A DNA stretch of 64,000 nucleotides from Bradyrhizobium stylosanthis (lineage in GTDB: Bacteria > Pseudomonadota > Alphaproteobacteria > Rhizobiales > Xanthobacteraceae). The first letter of the stretch is position 1. Each line of letters begins with the position of its first letter. A program made the position numbers and the translations under genes. Positions 1 to 8,121 of the stretch are shown here, piece by piece. Under the pieces are notes generated by a model. That model was not told where the DNA came from, ran no database searches, and saw only the letters and a program-made list of their open reading frames with translations. The DNA lies in contig NZ_LVEM01000001.1 of NCBI RefSeq assembly GCF_001641335.1, positions 1,028,580-1,092,579 of the forward strand, in the 5' to 3' direction.

Positions 1-1
1 C

Positions 2-223
2 GACGTCTGGGCCGGCGATCCCGCCTTCACCGAGCTGCTGACGCGGCTGCGCGCGGGCAGTCCGGAATTCGTCAAATGGTGGGAAGCGCACGAGATCCGC
101 AGCACCATGTCGGGCCGCAAGACCATGAACCATCCGACCCTCGGCGTGCTGCATTTCGAGCACACGAGCTTTCAGGCCAATGACGATCCCGCGCTGAAGC
201 TTGTGATCTACACGCCGGTTTAG
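2..223 (+). CDS. C-terminal fragment of MmyB-type XRE-family transcriptional regulator
   Basis: This reading frame is open from the left edge of the window and gives 73 residues before a TAG stop. The residues follow the end of the MmyB-like ligand-binding domain found behind an XRE helix-turn-helix: a W-x-G-D-P-x-F start, then RxGSPEFVKWWEAHEI, then GRKTMNHPTLGVLHFEH, and the terminal LKLVIYTPV. The DNA-binding part lies outside the window, so its targets cannot be judged. The downstream gene converges on it, so the two are not in one operon. Confidence 0.7.
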   Translation, partial: DVWAGDPAFTELLTRLRAGSPEFVKWWEAHEIRSTMSGRKTMNHPTLGVLHFEHTSFQANDDPALKLVIYTPV

Positions 224-1080
224 GCTGCCCGGATGACCGGTCGTATTTGCGTCATGGCGACGCCGGAGATCGCGAGCAGCCCGCCAACAATCAGTTTCGG
301 CGTCACCTCGTCGCCGAGGAACAGCACGCTCGACATCAGGGCGAACACCGGGAGCAGCAGGCCGAAGGGCGCGACGCGACTCATCGAGCAGCGCGCGATC
401 AGCCAGAACCAGAGACTAAAGCCGACGATGCCGCCGATGAAGATCGTGTAGGCGAGGGCGAGCCAGCCGCGTCCATCCGCTGAAGCGAGGCTTGCCAACT
501 GGCCGTATTCGAGCAGCAGCGACATCAACAGCACCTGCGGCACCGTCAGCAGCGACGACCATCCCATCAGCATCAAGGGATCGAACGGCCCGTAGCGTTT
601 GGTCAGGACGTTGGAGACCGCGAATGCGAAAGCGGCCCCGATCACGAGCAGCAGCGGAAGCGGCCTTGCCGACAGGCCGGGCTCGGCTGCCAGCACGACC
701 ACGCCGGCGAACGCAAGCGCCACGCCGGCGGACGTGGTCAGAGACGGTCGTTCCGCGAGCAGCGGCCACGCCAGCAGGACGGTGAAGGGCGTGGCGAGCT
801 GGTAGGCGACCGCCGACATGCTTCCCGAGCCGAGCCCAAGGCCGACATAGAACAGCCCGAAGTTCAGACCGCCGAGGAAGATCGAGATGGCGATGACAGG
901 GCCGAGCTGTCGACGCGTTGGCCTTTTGACGAAGGGGACGAGCAGCAGCGCAATGGCGAGAAAGCGCAAGGCGAGGAAGAAGAGCGGCGGAAATTCCGCG
1001 ACGCCGACCTTGATGGCCACGAACTGATAACCCCAGAGCAGGGGTACCGCCACCGCGCAGACGATCTGGATCGCGGACAT
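220..1080 (-). CDS. EamA/DMT family transporter
   Basis: A 286-residue inner-membrane protein of the drug/metabolite transporter superfamily. It shows about ten hydrophobic helices in two EamA repeats; repeat one carries the typical PLLWGYQFVAIKVG opening and PPLFFLALRF. These proteins usually export small metabolites or amino acids; the substrate is unknown here. An in-frame upstream start exists at 1143, but the ATG at 1080 is preferred: it follows an AGGAAG ribosome site, and a perfect palindrome sits 17 bases upstream. The next gene upstream on the same strand is a TetR repressor with a related palindrome at its own start, so this transporter is probably the regulated target. Confidence 0.85.
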   Translation of the reverse strand: MSAIQIVCAVAVPLLWGYQFVAIKVGVAEFPPLFFLALRFLAIALLLVPFVKRPTRRQLGPVIAISIFLGGLNFGLFYVGLGLGSGSMSAVAYQLATPFTVLLAWPLLAERPSLTTSAGVALAFAGVVVLAAEPGLSARPLPLLLVIGAAFAFAVSNVLTKRYGPFDPLMLMGWSSLLTVPQVLLMSLLLEYGQLASLASADGRGWLALAYTIFIGGIVGFSLWFWLIARCSMSRVAPFGLLLPVFALMSSVLFLGDEVTPKLIVGGLLAISGVAMTQIRPVIRAA

Positions 1081-1097
1081 CGGACTTCTTCCTTTCA

Positions 1098-1111
1098 AGA
1101 CCGATCGGTCT
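1098..1111. promoter_or_regulatory. Palindromic operator, probable TetR site
   Basis: AGACCGATCGGTCT is a perfect 14-base palindrome 17 bases upstream of the EamA transporter start. Its GACC-N4-GGTC core recurs in front of the neighbouring TetR gene (1771-1798). The pairing is seen in the sequence; binding is inferred. Confidence 0.65.
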
Positions 1112-1151
1112 AAATATCGACGCGCCGATACGACGCGCGTCATACGGGTGG

Positions 1152-1766
1152 TTAGCTCACGAAACGGTCGAGAAGAGCGTCAGCACTGGCTTGCGACGAG
1201 GTCCGCGCCGGCGTGGTCTTGCCGATCACGCGCAGGCCTTCGACGAAACAGACGAGAATGCGGGCGGCGCTTGCAGGCTCGACACGATCCGCCAGCTTCT
1301 CCGCCGCCTTGGCGCGGGACAATGCATCGGCGAGCCTCGCCTCCATCGCCTTGAAGAAGCCCGCGACGCGGCGGCCGACCTCGGCATCCTGGCCGGCCAG
1401 CTCCATGGCGGTGGCGACGAGCAGGCAGCCGCGACGTCCATTGGTGCCGCTGGTGCGCTCGACATAGCCGGCAAGGAAGGTTCGCAGACCCTCGACGGGA
1501 TCCCTGTGCGGGGCAAGCTCGACGTCCATCCGCGCGATGGCGTCGGCGATGTAGCGATCGAGTGCAAGCAGGAACAGCGAGTGCTTGTCGCCGAACGCGG
1601 CGTAGAGGCTGCCGCGCGACAGCCGCGTCGCGCGAAGAAGATCCGGCAGCGCCGTAGCGTGATAGCCGCGCGACCAGAACACATTCATCGCGCGTTCGAC
1701 GGCGGCATCGACGTCGAAGCTTCGCGGGCGGCCGCGGGTCGGTTGCACGGGGGCTGGGCGGAGCAT
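1152..1766 (-). CDS. TetR/AcrR family transcriptional repressor
   Basis: A 204-residue regulator. An N-terminal TetR helix-turn-helix spans about residues 8-55: a GRPRSFDVDAAVERAMNVFW stretch, then GYHATALPDLLRATRLSRGSLYAAFGDK. A divergent ligand-binding domain follows, with TetR_C-like GRRGCLLVATAMEL. The open frame extends to 1802, but the palindrome at 1771-1798 covers that stretch, so the ATG at 1766 is preferred although it has no clear ribosome site. The gene lies just upstream of the EamA transporter on the same strand, with an operator in front of each. It probably represses itself and the exporter, and is released by the exporter's substrate or a related compound. Confidence 0.85.
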   Translation of the reverse strand: MLRPAPVQPTRGRPRSFDVDAAVERAMNVFWSRGYHATALPDLLRATRLSRGSLYAAFGDKHSLFLLALDRYIADAIARMDVELAPHRDPVEGLRTFLAGYVERTSGTNGRRGCLLVATAMELAGQDAEVGRRVAGFFKAMEARLADALSRAKAAEKLADRVEPASAARILVCFVEGLRVIGKTTPARTSSQASADALLDRFVS

Positions 1767-1770
1767 CGCG

Positions 1771-1798
1771 GATATATAGACCATTCGGTCCATATATC
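1771..1798. promoter_or_regulatory. Imperfect 28-bp palindrome, TetR autoregulatory operator
   Basis: Two half sites of the form GATATAT-R-GACC face each other across ATTC. The GACC-N4-GGTC core is identical in layout to the perfect palindrome before the EamA gene. It lies 5 bases upstream of the preferred tetR start, where bound repressor would block transcription. Confidence 0.65.
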
Positions 1799-1823
1799 GC
1801 AAGGGCCACTTCCGAGCCCGATC

Positions 1824-3074
1824 CTATGGCGCCGGCGCCGCCGAAGGCGTTGCGCTGGCGTTCGGCTGCGGAACCGGAGGCCACGGACTGATCGGGCTGA
1901 GCGCCGACAGCGCGCAGGATGATTTGAGCTGGCTCCACAGCGAGGCGAGGCCCGTCAGGTCGATGTCGAATTTGGTCTCGTCGGTCTTGTCGTCCGGCAT
2001 CGCGATGGTCTCGCGGACATGCAGGGAGCGCGAGGCCAGGATCGCCTTGAGCATGTCGGCATCGATGTTGCCGCGCCAGGTCTCGTACTTGCCGGATCGG
2101 ATCGGGGCTCCTCCGGCCTGCTTGTCGGAGGCGTCCGCCGTCATCAGAAGCGTGCTTGTGCCGGTGGAGGCCTCGTCGATTTCGCCGGCGAACCACAGCG
2201 GCACGTGCGTCCTGCTTTCGCAGGACAGGCGCCACTCCATGGTCCGGAACGAGCTTTCGCTCGTCTTCAGCACGGCGAGCTTGCGGACGTACGGCCGCGC
2301 GGACTTCTCCAGTCTCCACGTCGTTTCCGCAAGCGGCCGGGTGTCGATGCCGAAACGATAGAGCTCGTATCGCGTCAGCACGTGCAGGTTCTCGAACTTC
2401 ACGGTGTGGATCAGGGCATCGAGCTCGCGGCTGATCCCCATCGAGGTGATGAACGCGGCGCGCTCGCGCTCGGCGCTCGCCATGCGGCGCTGCCTCGCCT
2501 CGGCGATGATCTGTGGCGGAGGATCGCCGCGAACGCGGAAGATCAGCCTGGAATTGTGGACCGCCAGCGCAGCGTCGGGCGCCACCTCGCGGGACGTCGC
2601 ACCGAGGAAGAGGTAGCCACAGGCCGAATTGCACATCGCGTTGCGGGTGGTGAGCTCGGCCTCGAGTTCGCCGCCGGCGTTCTTCATCTTCAGGCATGCG
2701 GCGTCGATCTGCGTGCCTGCCGCGCAGGCCGTCACGGTGGTGCGGCCGACCCGCGCGACCGCCTTGCGGCTGCGCAGCAGCCGTCCGATCGCGTAGGATT
2801 GATCGACATTGCCGCCGGGCGAATAGAAGTAGATCGGGCGCTGCGTGTCCTTGATGGCGGCGAGGAAGCGGCGAATGCGCGGCGCGGCCCCGCCATCGAT
2901 CTCGCCCTCGACGGCGATCCAGCGGTCGCAGCCCGGCCCGCACGCATCGGGCGCGCCCTTGGCGAGATAGATCGTCAGCGTGGAGGGCATCCCGGCTTTC
3001 TGTGCCGGCGTTTCCGCATGCAATGCGCCCGATATCGACAGCGCGGCAACGACAAGCAGGATACGGGCGAGCAT
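1824..3074 (-). CDS. Secreted hypothetical protein with ClpP/crotonase-like fold
   Basis: A 416-residue protein starting with a signal peptide (MLARILLVVAALSISGALHA, cut near residue 20). The middle resembles the COG3904-type periplasmic proteins of rhizobia that share the ClpP/crotonase fold: RPIYFYSPGGNVDQSYAIGR, then CNSACGYLFLGATSREVAP, then AALAVHNSRL. In ClpP-like proteins the N-S-A-C/A-G stretch carries the nucleophile Ser and a following His is the base; here S in NSAC and H in AVHNS fit, but activity is not established. Four early Cys could form disulphides. No operon partner is evident. A GTG 27 bases upstream is an alternative start. Confidence 0.6.
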   Translation of the reverse strand: MLARILLVVAALSISGALHAETPAQKAGMPSTLTIYLAKGAPDACGPGCDRWIAVEGEIDGGAAPRIRRFLAAIKDTQRPIYFYSPGGNVDQSYAIGRLLRSRKAVARVGRTTVTACAAGTQIDAACLKMKNAGGELEAELTTRNAMCNSACGYLFLGATSREVAPDAALAVHNSRLIFRVRGDPPPQIIAEARQRRMASAERERAAFITSMGISRELDALIHTVKFENLHVLTRYELYRFGIDTRPLAETTWRLEKSARPYVRKLAVLKTSESSFRTMEWRLSCESRTHVPLWFAGEIDEASTGTSTLLMTADASDKQAGGAPIRSGKYETWRGNIDADMLKAILASRSLHVRETIAMPDDKTDETKFDIDLTGLASLWSQLKSSCALSALSPISPWPPVPQPNASATPSAAPAP

Positions 3075-3168
3075 GAACTGGGAGACCGCGCGGCAAGACA
3101 CGGATGGAGGCTATACGAAGATCACCCCGTGCACAACTTTCGGTGGCATGACGAAGTGCGAAGGCCGA

Positions 3169-4575
3169 TCATTTGAAACGGTCGATGATCTGCAGCAGCC
3201 GCTCGCACGACGCCTCGATCCGCTTCAGCGGGGATGTCGCAACGCCGAGCAGCAGGCCCGGGCGCGCCGACGCCTGCGACCCATACCAGAGCGACAGCGC
3301 GGTCGGCGCCAACCCGAACGATGCGGCGTCCCGGGCGATCGGAAGATCGGGCGCTCCGTCCGGCAGTCGCAGCACCGCCGCCAATCCGGCAATCGCAACG
3401 TTGGCGGTGCGTGGACGCAGATATTTCACCAGCGCATCGGCCTGCGCCGCGTAAGCCCGCTTGGTGCGGCGGAGGTGCCGCAGATAATGGCCGTCGCGCA
3501 TGAAATCGGCCATCGCGCGCTGCACCGCCGGCCCGGGCGCCGGTGCAAGGCATGCCGCAGCTTCGGCAAAGCGCGAGGCGAGCGCCGCGGGGGCCACGAC
3601 GAAGCCGAGGCGCAAGGCCGGCGTGACGGTCTTGCTGAAGGAGCCGACGTGAATGACGCGGCCGGCGCGGTCGAGCGAGGCGAGCGCCGGCGTGGCCCGG
3701 CCCTTGAGCTGAAGCTCGCTGAGATAATCGTCCTCGATCACCCAGGCGCCGCGCTGTGCGGCCCAGTCGAGCAGGCGCGAGCGCCGTTCCAGCGACAGGG
3801 TCGATCCGAGCGGCGCCTGCTGTCCCGGCGTCACGACAGCCAGCGCCGCGTCGGGAGCGTGCTGCAGCCCGTAGGCGACGTCGATGCCGTCGGCATCGAC
3901 GGGGATCGGTGCGAGCGACAGGCGCGCAAGCGCAAGGCCGTGCCGCGTGAACGGGAAGCCGGGGTCCTCCACCCAGGCCGTCTTCTGCTCGAGGCCGAGC
4001 ACGCGGAGCGCAAGGCCGAGGCCGCCGCTGAAGCCGGCGGTGACGACGATCTGTGACGGTGCGCATTCGATCCCGCGCGCGAGCGCAAGGTAGGCGGCGA
4101 TCTCGCGGCGCAAGTCCGGCTCGCCGCGCGGATCCGGATAGATCGCCGGCGCGCTCATTTCGACGCGAACCGCCTGCGCGCGGATGCGTGCGAGCAGCGT
4201 GGCGGGAAAGGTCTCCTGCGCCGGCACGCCCATCTGGAAGATCGCCGGCCCCGCCGTGAGCTCCTGGTACATCTCCATGAAGGAGCCGGGGTCCGGGGCC
4301 TTGTCCTGCCGAACCGGAAGCGACGGCCGGTCCGCGACATGCGTTCCGCTCGCGCGGGAGGCGACGATCAACTGGGCCGAAGAGAGCTTCTCGTAGGCCG
4401 ACCGTACCGTGCCGCGCGCGACGCCAAGCTGGGCCGCCAGGTCCTGCCAGGACGGCAGGCGCGCGCCCGGGGCGAGCACGCCGCTCTCGATGGCGGCCCT
4501 GATCCCCCCATGGATCTGCTCGGCCAGCGGGGTCCTGGCGGATCGATCGAGCTCCAGCCGCAGCGGTCGGGTCAT
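3169..4575 (-). CDS. MocR/PdxR-type PLP-dependent transcriptional regulator
   Basis: A 468-residue regulator with an N-terminal GntR winged helix (about residues 1-75: RTPLAEQIHGGIRAAIESGV, then LPSWQDLAAQLGVARGTVRSAY) and a C-terminal aminotransferase-like domain. The PLP-lysine region reads VIHVGSFSKTVTPALRLGF, so the cofactor lysine is retained. The ATG at 4575 is chosen because the GntR domain starts there; the upstream 37 codons look non-coding. It is divergent from an AhpD-like/HD-domain gene pair across a 115-base gap, the usual arrangement of a MocR regulator and its target. Confidence 0.88.
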   Translation of the reverse strand: MTRPLRLELDRSARTPLAEQIHGGIRAAIESGVLAPGARLPSWQDLAAQLGVARGTVRSAYEKLSSAQLIVASRASGTHVADRPSLPVRQDKAPDPGSFMEMYQELTAGPAIFQMGVPAQETFPATLLARIRAQAVRVEMSAPAIYPDPRGEPDLRREIAAYLALARGIECAPSQIVVTAGFSGGLGLALRVLGLEQKTAWVEDPGFPFTRHGLALARLSLAPIPVDADGIDVAYGLQHAPDAALAVVTPGQQAPLGSTLSLERRSRLLDWAAQRGAWVIEDDYLSELQLKGRATPALASLDRAGRVIHVGSFSKTVTPALRLGFVVAPAALASRFAEAAACLAPAPGPAVQRAMADFMRDGHYLRHLRRTKRAYAAQADALVKYLRPRTANVAIAGLAAVLRLPDGAPDLPIARDAASFGLAPTALSLWYGSQASARPGLLLGVATSPLKRIEASCERLLQIIDRFK

Positions 4576-4690
4576 GGCCCGTGGTACACCCTTTTTGCGC
4601 GTTCTTGGTGCTTTTTTGTGGACCAGGGCAGGGGCACCTACAGGGGAGAAAAGGGCCGGGCAGCCCAAAAGACCATCAAGGAGCAAGGCA
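4576..4690. promoter_or_regulatory. Divergent promoter region between MocR regulator and AhpD-like gene
   Basis: The gap contains two similar stretches, CCCTTTTTGCG and TGCTTTTTTGTG, about 20 bases apart. Direct repeats are what MocR dimers usually bind. AAGGAG before 4691 is the ribosome site of the rightward gene. Assignment of the repeats as operators is inference. Confidence 0.35.
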
Positions 4691-5152
4691 ATGACTGGAC
4701 GTCTCGACTACGAACGCATCGCACCTTCAGGCGTCAAGGCGCTGGGCGGCGTCTATGGCTACATCCTGCAAAGCGACCTGCCTGCGACGCTGGTGAACCT
4801 CGTCTATCTACGCGTGTCGCAGATCAACAACTGCGCCTATTGTCTCGACATGCACACGCGCGATCTGCTCAAGGGCGGGGTGAAGATCGAAAAGCTCGCG
4901 CTGTTGCAGGCATGGGCCGAAGCAGGCGATCTCTTCGACGCGCGCGAGCGCGCGGCCCTTGCATGGGCCGAGACGGTGACGCGCGTTGCGGACACCGGCG
5001 TGCCTGAGGAGGCCTATGAAGCGGCGCGAGCCGTCTTTGGGGAGCGCGAGCTCGTCGATCTCACCATCGCGATCGGCCTGATGAACACCTACAACCGGAT
5101 GGCCATCAGCTTCCGCAAGACGCCGCAAGCCGTGCTGGCAAAGGCCGCCTGA
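4691..5152 (+). CDS. Carboxymuconolactone decarboxylase family protein (AhpD-like)
   Basis: A 153-residue all-helical protein of the AhpD/CMD superfamily. The catalytic signature is intact: NNCAYCLDMH carries the CxxC pair and the following His, typical of alkylhydroperoxidase-like members. The start has a good AAGGAG site. It is followed 50 bases later by an HD-domain gene on the same strand and is divergent from a MocR regulator. Members protect against peroxides or act on small ring compounds; the substrate cannot be read from sequence. Confidence 0.88.
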   Translation: MTGRLDYERIAPSGVKALGGVYGYILQSDLPATLVNLVYLRVSQINNCAYCLDMHTRDLLKGGVKIEKLALLQAWAEAGDLFDARERAALAWAETVTRVADTGVPEEAYEAARAVFGERELVDLTIAIGLMNTYNRMAISFRKTPQAVLAKAA

Positions 5153-5202
5153 CCGGCCGCGAACGCAATCGACCGATGTGTGTGCAAGGCAGGAGCTTTA
5201 AG

Positions 5203-5841
5203 ATGACCAATGTGATCTCCGGCGTGACGATCCCCGACAGCAAGCTGGCGCGCGAAGCCACTGAGCTGGTGCGCAGCTACGAAGACGAGATGCTGTTCAA
5301 CCATTCGGTCCGCGTCTATGTGTTCGGCGCCATGAAGGGGCAGCGTCAGAAGCTGAAGTTCGATGCCGAACTGCTCTATGTCGCGGCGCTGTTTCACGAC
5401 CTCGGCCTGGTCGATCACTATCACAGCGAGACCAAACGGTTCGAGGTCGACGGTGCCGACGCCGCGCGCGATTTCCTCCGGGCGCGCGGCATCGGCGAAG
5501 CGCAATCCGATCTGGTGTGGGAGGCGATCGCGCTGCACACCACCCCCGGCATTCCGCAATTCATGCGGCCGGAGATCGCACTCACCAATGCCGGCGTCCT
5601 GGTGGACGTCGTCGGTGTTGGATATGACGACTACACGCCCGAGCAGCGCGACCAGGTGATATCGGCGTTTCCGCGCGGCGACTTCAAGAACGAGTTCCTG
5701 AAGGTGCAGACCTGCTCAGCCCTGAAGAAGCCGCAGACGACGTTCGGGACGGTGAACTTCGACTACATCCAGGATCACGATCCGAGCTTCCACAAGCCGA
5801 ACGCGTGCACGCGCATCCGGAATACGCCCTGGCAGAGCTAG
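5203..5841 (+). CDS. HD-domain hydrolase, cyanamide-hydratase-like
   Basis: A 212-residue protein with an HD metal-binding domain: NHSVRVYVFGA supplies the first His, AALFHDLGL is the HD pair, and HTTPGIP and a later Asp complete the site. The layout (N-H-S-x-R-x-Y, then a late GYDDY motif) matches proteins annotated as cyanamide hydratase family HD proteins. The ATG at 5203 is chosen over one 27 bases upstream because AGGAG precedes it. It probably forms an operon with the AhpD-like gene under the MocR regulator. The true substrate is unknown. Confidence 0.78.
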   Translation: MTNVISGVTIPDSKLAREATELVRSYEDEMLFNHSVRVYVFGAMKGQRQKLKFDAELLYVAALFHDLGLVDHYHSETKRFEVDGADAARDFLRARGIGEAQSDLVWEAIALHTTPGIPQFMRPEIALTNAGVLVDVVGVGYDDYTPEQRDQVISAFPRGDFKNEFLKVQTCSALKKPQTTFGTVNFDYIQDHDPSFHKPNACTRIRNTPWQS

Positions 5842-5844
5842 CCG

Positions 5845-7143
5845 TTACGCCACCCTGTCCCTGGTACGGTTCTGATGATCCGGCGCCAATGGCGGCGCAG
5901 GTCTGGCGGGAGCCAACGGAGCGATATCGACGACGACCGGCGTGGACCCGGCGTCGCGCCAGGCAACGATCCAGATCAGGAAGCCAAGCAGCGCGAGCAC
6001 CGCGCCGACGGGACCGGTGGAGGTCCAGCCCAGCCCCTCGCGAATGGCGATTCCGCCCAGGAACGGGCCGAGCGCGTTGGCGGTGTTGAACGCCGAATGG
6101 TTGAGCGCGGCGGCGAGCGCCTGCGCATCGCCGGCGACGTCCATCAGCCGGGTCTGCAGGATGGCGCCGAGCGAGACGCTGGCGCCGATCGCAAAGACGT
6201 CGATCGCCAGCAGCCACGGATTGCCGGCGACAAGCGGGAAGACCAGCAGCGCGACGGCGGCAAACAGCAGGATCACGCCCGCCGTCGGCATCAAGGCGCG
6301 GTCGGCAAAGCGCGGCACGAACAGATTGCCAAGCGTGGCGCCGATGCCAAAGATGGCCAGGAAGAACGGGATGACGGTGACGCTGACCTTCGTCACCTCG
6401 ATCAGCGTGGTCGCCAGATAGGTATAGACCGCGAACATGCCGCCGAAGCCAATGGCGCCGATTGCCAGCGTGATCCAGATGCGGCCGTTTCGGAGCGCAC
6501 CGAGCTCGCGCAGCGGATCGGACCGGCCGGCCTGGTCGCGTGGCGCGAACAGGGCGCAGAGCAGCACCGTGAGCAGCGCCAGCACCGAGACGAGGCCAAA
6601 GCTTGCGCGCCAGCCGATCGCCTGGCCGATCAAATTGGCCAGCGGCACGCCGATAATGGTCGCGACCGTCAAGCCGAGCATCACTTGGCCAACCACCCGA
6701 GAGCGGCGGTCGAACGGCACGAGTGAGGCGGCGACCAGGGCGGCGATGCCGAAATAGGCGCCGTGCGGCAGCCCCGAGAGGAAACGCGCCGCGATCATCC
6801 AGCCGAAGCCGGGCGCGAGCGCGGTCAGCGCGTTGCCGAGCGCGAACACCAGCATCAAGGCCAGCAATTGCGTGCGCCGCGCGAACCGCGCGCCGAGCAC
6901 GGCGATCAGCGGTGCGCCCAGCACGACGCCGAGCGCGTAGGCACTGATCGCATGTCCCGCGGTCGGCTCGTCGATGCCGAGGTCGGCAGCGAAGAACGGC
7001 AGCAGGCTCATCGATGCGAATTCGGTGGTTCCGATCGCAAAGCCGCCCATCGCGAGCGAGACGAGGACGATGGCGAGGTGAGGGGGAGCTGCGGCGGCGG
7101 GTGAGTGGGCGCGCGGCGAGGTCGCGTGAGGCGAGGTCGTCAT
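5845..7143 (-). CDS. MFS transporter, DHA1 drug-efflux type
   Basis: A 432-residue protein with about twelve membrane segments. Motifs of the AraJ/YdhP-like DHA1 branch are visible: GGFAIGTTEFASMSLLPFFA in the first helix and GAPLIAVLGARFARRTQLL in the first loop. The start at 7143 follows AGGA; an earlier in-frame codon at 7194 would add 17 residues with no ribosome site. It converges on the HD-domain gene, with stops only 3 bases apart. Substrate unknown. Confidence 0.87.
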   Translation of the reverse strand: MTTSPHATSPRAHSPAAAAPPHLAIVLVSLAMGGFAIGTTEFASMSLLPFFAADLGIDEPTAGHAISAYALGVVLGAPLIAVLGARFARRTQLLALMLVFALGNALTALAPGFGWMIAARFLSGLPHGAYFGIAALVAASLVPFDRRSRVVGQVMLGLTVATIIGVPLANLIGQAIGWRASFGLVSVLALLTVLLCALFAPRDQAGRSDPLRELGALRNGRIWITLAIGAIGFGGMFAVYTYLATTLIEVTKVSVTVIPFFLAIFGIGATLGNLFVPRFADRALMPTAGVILLFAAVALLVFPLVAGNPWLLAIDVFAIGASVSLGAILQTRLMDVAGDAQALAAALNHSAFNTANALGPFLGGIAIREGLGWTSTGPVGAVLALLGFLIWIVAWRDAGSTPVVVDIAPLAPARPAPPLAPDHQNRTRDRVA

Positions 7144-7301
7144 GAGTCCTGCATTGGTGGCGGCAACGGGAACCAGCCCAGCGAACGTCGCCACCCCTGC
7201 AAGATTTGTCCGACCTACTTAAACCTGTGCCGGCTTGCGTCAACGCTGCAAGCTCGCCGAATGGCGGCGCGCATATCAGCCTCCCGATTTGCACCTGCCG
7301 C

Positions 7302-7556
7302 TCAATGGTCGCGTCGCGTCCGGGACCGGGCCTTCGGTTCGTTCCGCGCGAAATACGGATTCACGATGCAGGTCGCCGACCGGCCGACCGCGAGATATCT
7401 GCACTGCTCGAGCGTCGCGTAGCGGCAGTCGGCATAACCGACGGGGCCGTAGATCTGCATGCAGACCGGAAAACGCGGATCGTAGGTCTGCGCATGCGCG
7501 GTCGCGCTCGCGAGCAGCGCGCCCGCGACGAGGAGGGCGAGGGCGGGCCTGCGCAT
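7302..7556 (-). CDS. DUF3551 small secreted protein (second of tandem pair)
   Basis: An 84-residue protein with a cleavable signal peptide (MRRPALALLVAGALLASATAHA). The mature part has the DUF3551 pattern: a PVCMQIYGPVGYADCRYATLEQC-type core (several paired Cys) and CIVNPYFARN near the end. These small Cys-rich proteins are numerous in Bradyrhizobium and have no known function. The start lies one base past the stop of the upstream paralogue, so translation may be coupled. Confidence 0.78.
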   Translation of the reverse strand: MRRPALALLVAGALLASATAHAQTYDPRFPVCMQIYGPVGYADCRYATLEQCRYLAVGRSATCIVNPYFARNEPKARSRTRRDH

Positions 7557-7557
7557 C

Positions 7558-7866
7558 TCAGCGCGGCAGATAGTAGCCCGGCACCAGGTTGCGTGGACGA
7601 TTCTGATACGCATAGGGATCATCGCTTTGTCCCCCGAAATACGGATTTGCGATGCAGGTCAGCGCGCGGCCCGAAGCGCTCGCCTGACACTGCGCGTAGG
7701 TGTCGAACATGCAATTGCTCAGTCCCGGCCATTCATCGCCCGTGAGGCAGAACGCGTGATGCGTACCGAATGCGCGTGCAGGCTTACTCGCGCTCAGCGT
7801 AAACGTGAATGTGGCGATTGCGAGCGAAAGTGTGGCGACAATGGGGAGGGCAATTCGTCCACGCAT
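7558..7866 (-). CDS. DUF3551 small secreted protein (first of tandem pair)
   Basis: A 102-residue relative of the next gene, with signal peptide (MRGRIALPIVATLSLAIATF onwards) and the same CIANPYFGGQ ending. Cys in CLTG, CMFD, AQCQ and TCIAN match the family spacing. GGAG nine bases before the ATG supports this start over a TTG 15 bases upstream. Function unknown. Confidence 0.75.
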   Translation of the reverse strand: MRGRIALPIVATLSLAIATFTFTLSASKPARAFGTHHAFCLTGDEWPGLSNCMFDTYAQCQASASGRALTCIANPYFGGQSDDPYAYQNRPRNLVPGYYLPR

Positions 7867-8121
7867 TTCTCGTTTCTCCAATCACGTGAATGTGCGCGCG
7901 ACGATGTTACGCGCGCACGCATTCTATCGCGTGTCGCCGACAATGGAACTCTCGAAAACACTTGTTTCAAAGGGTTTCCAGCGCGCTCCGATAAATCTTC
8001 ATTAATGAAGCGCGGGCCTTTGGCGCGGACTGTTGCGTCGTGGTTACAGCAATTCCGTCGAGCGCTGATATGACGACGCCACGGCCCGGGGGCCTAACGA
8101 CGAAACTGGAACGGGAATCAA

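Noticed and set aside
1180..3096. A 638-codon minus-strand frame spanning tetR and the secreted protein gene
   Set aside because: It overlaps two well-supported genes in another frame and has no domain or ribosome site.
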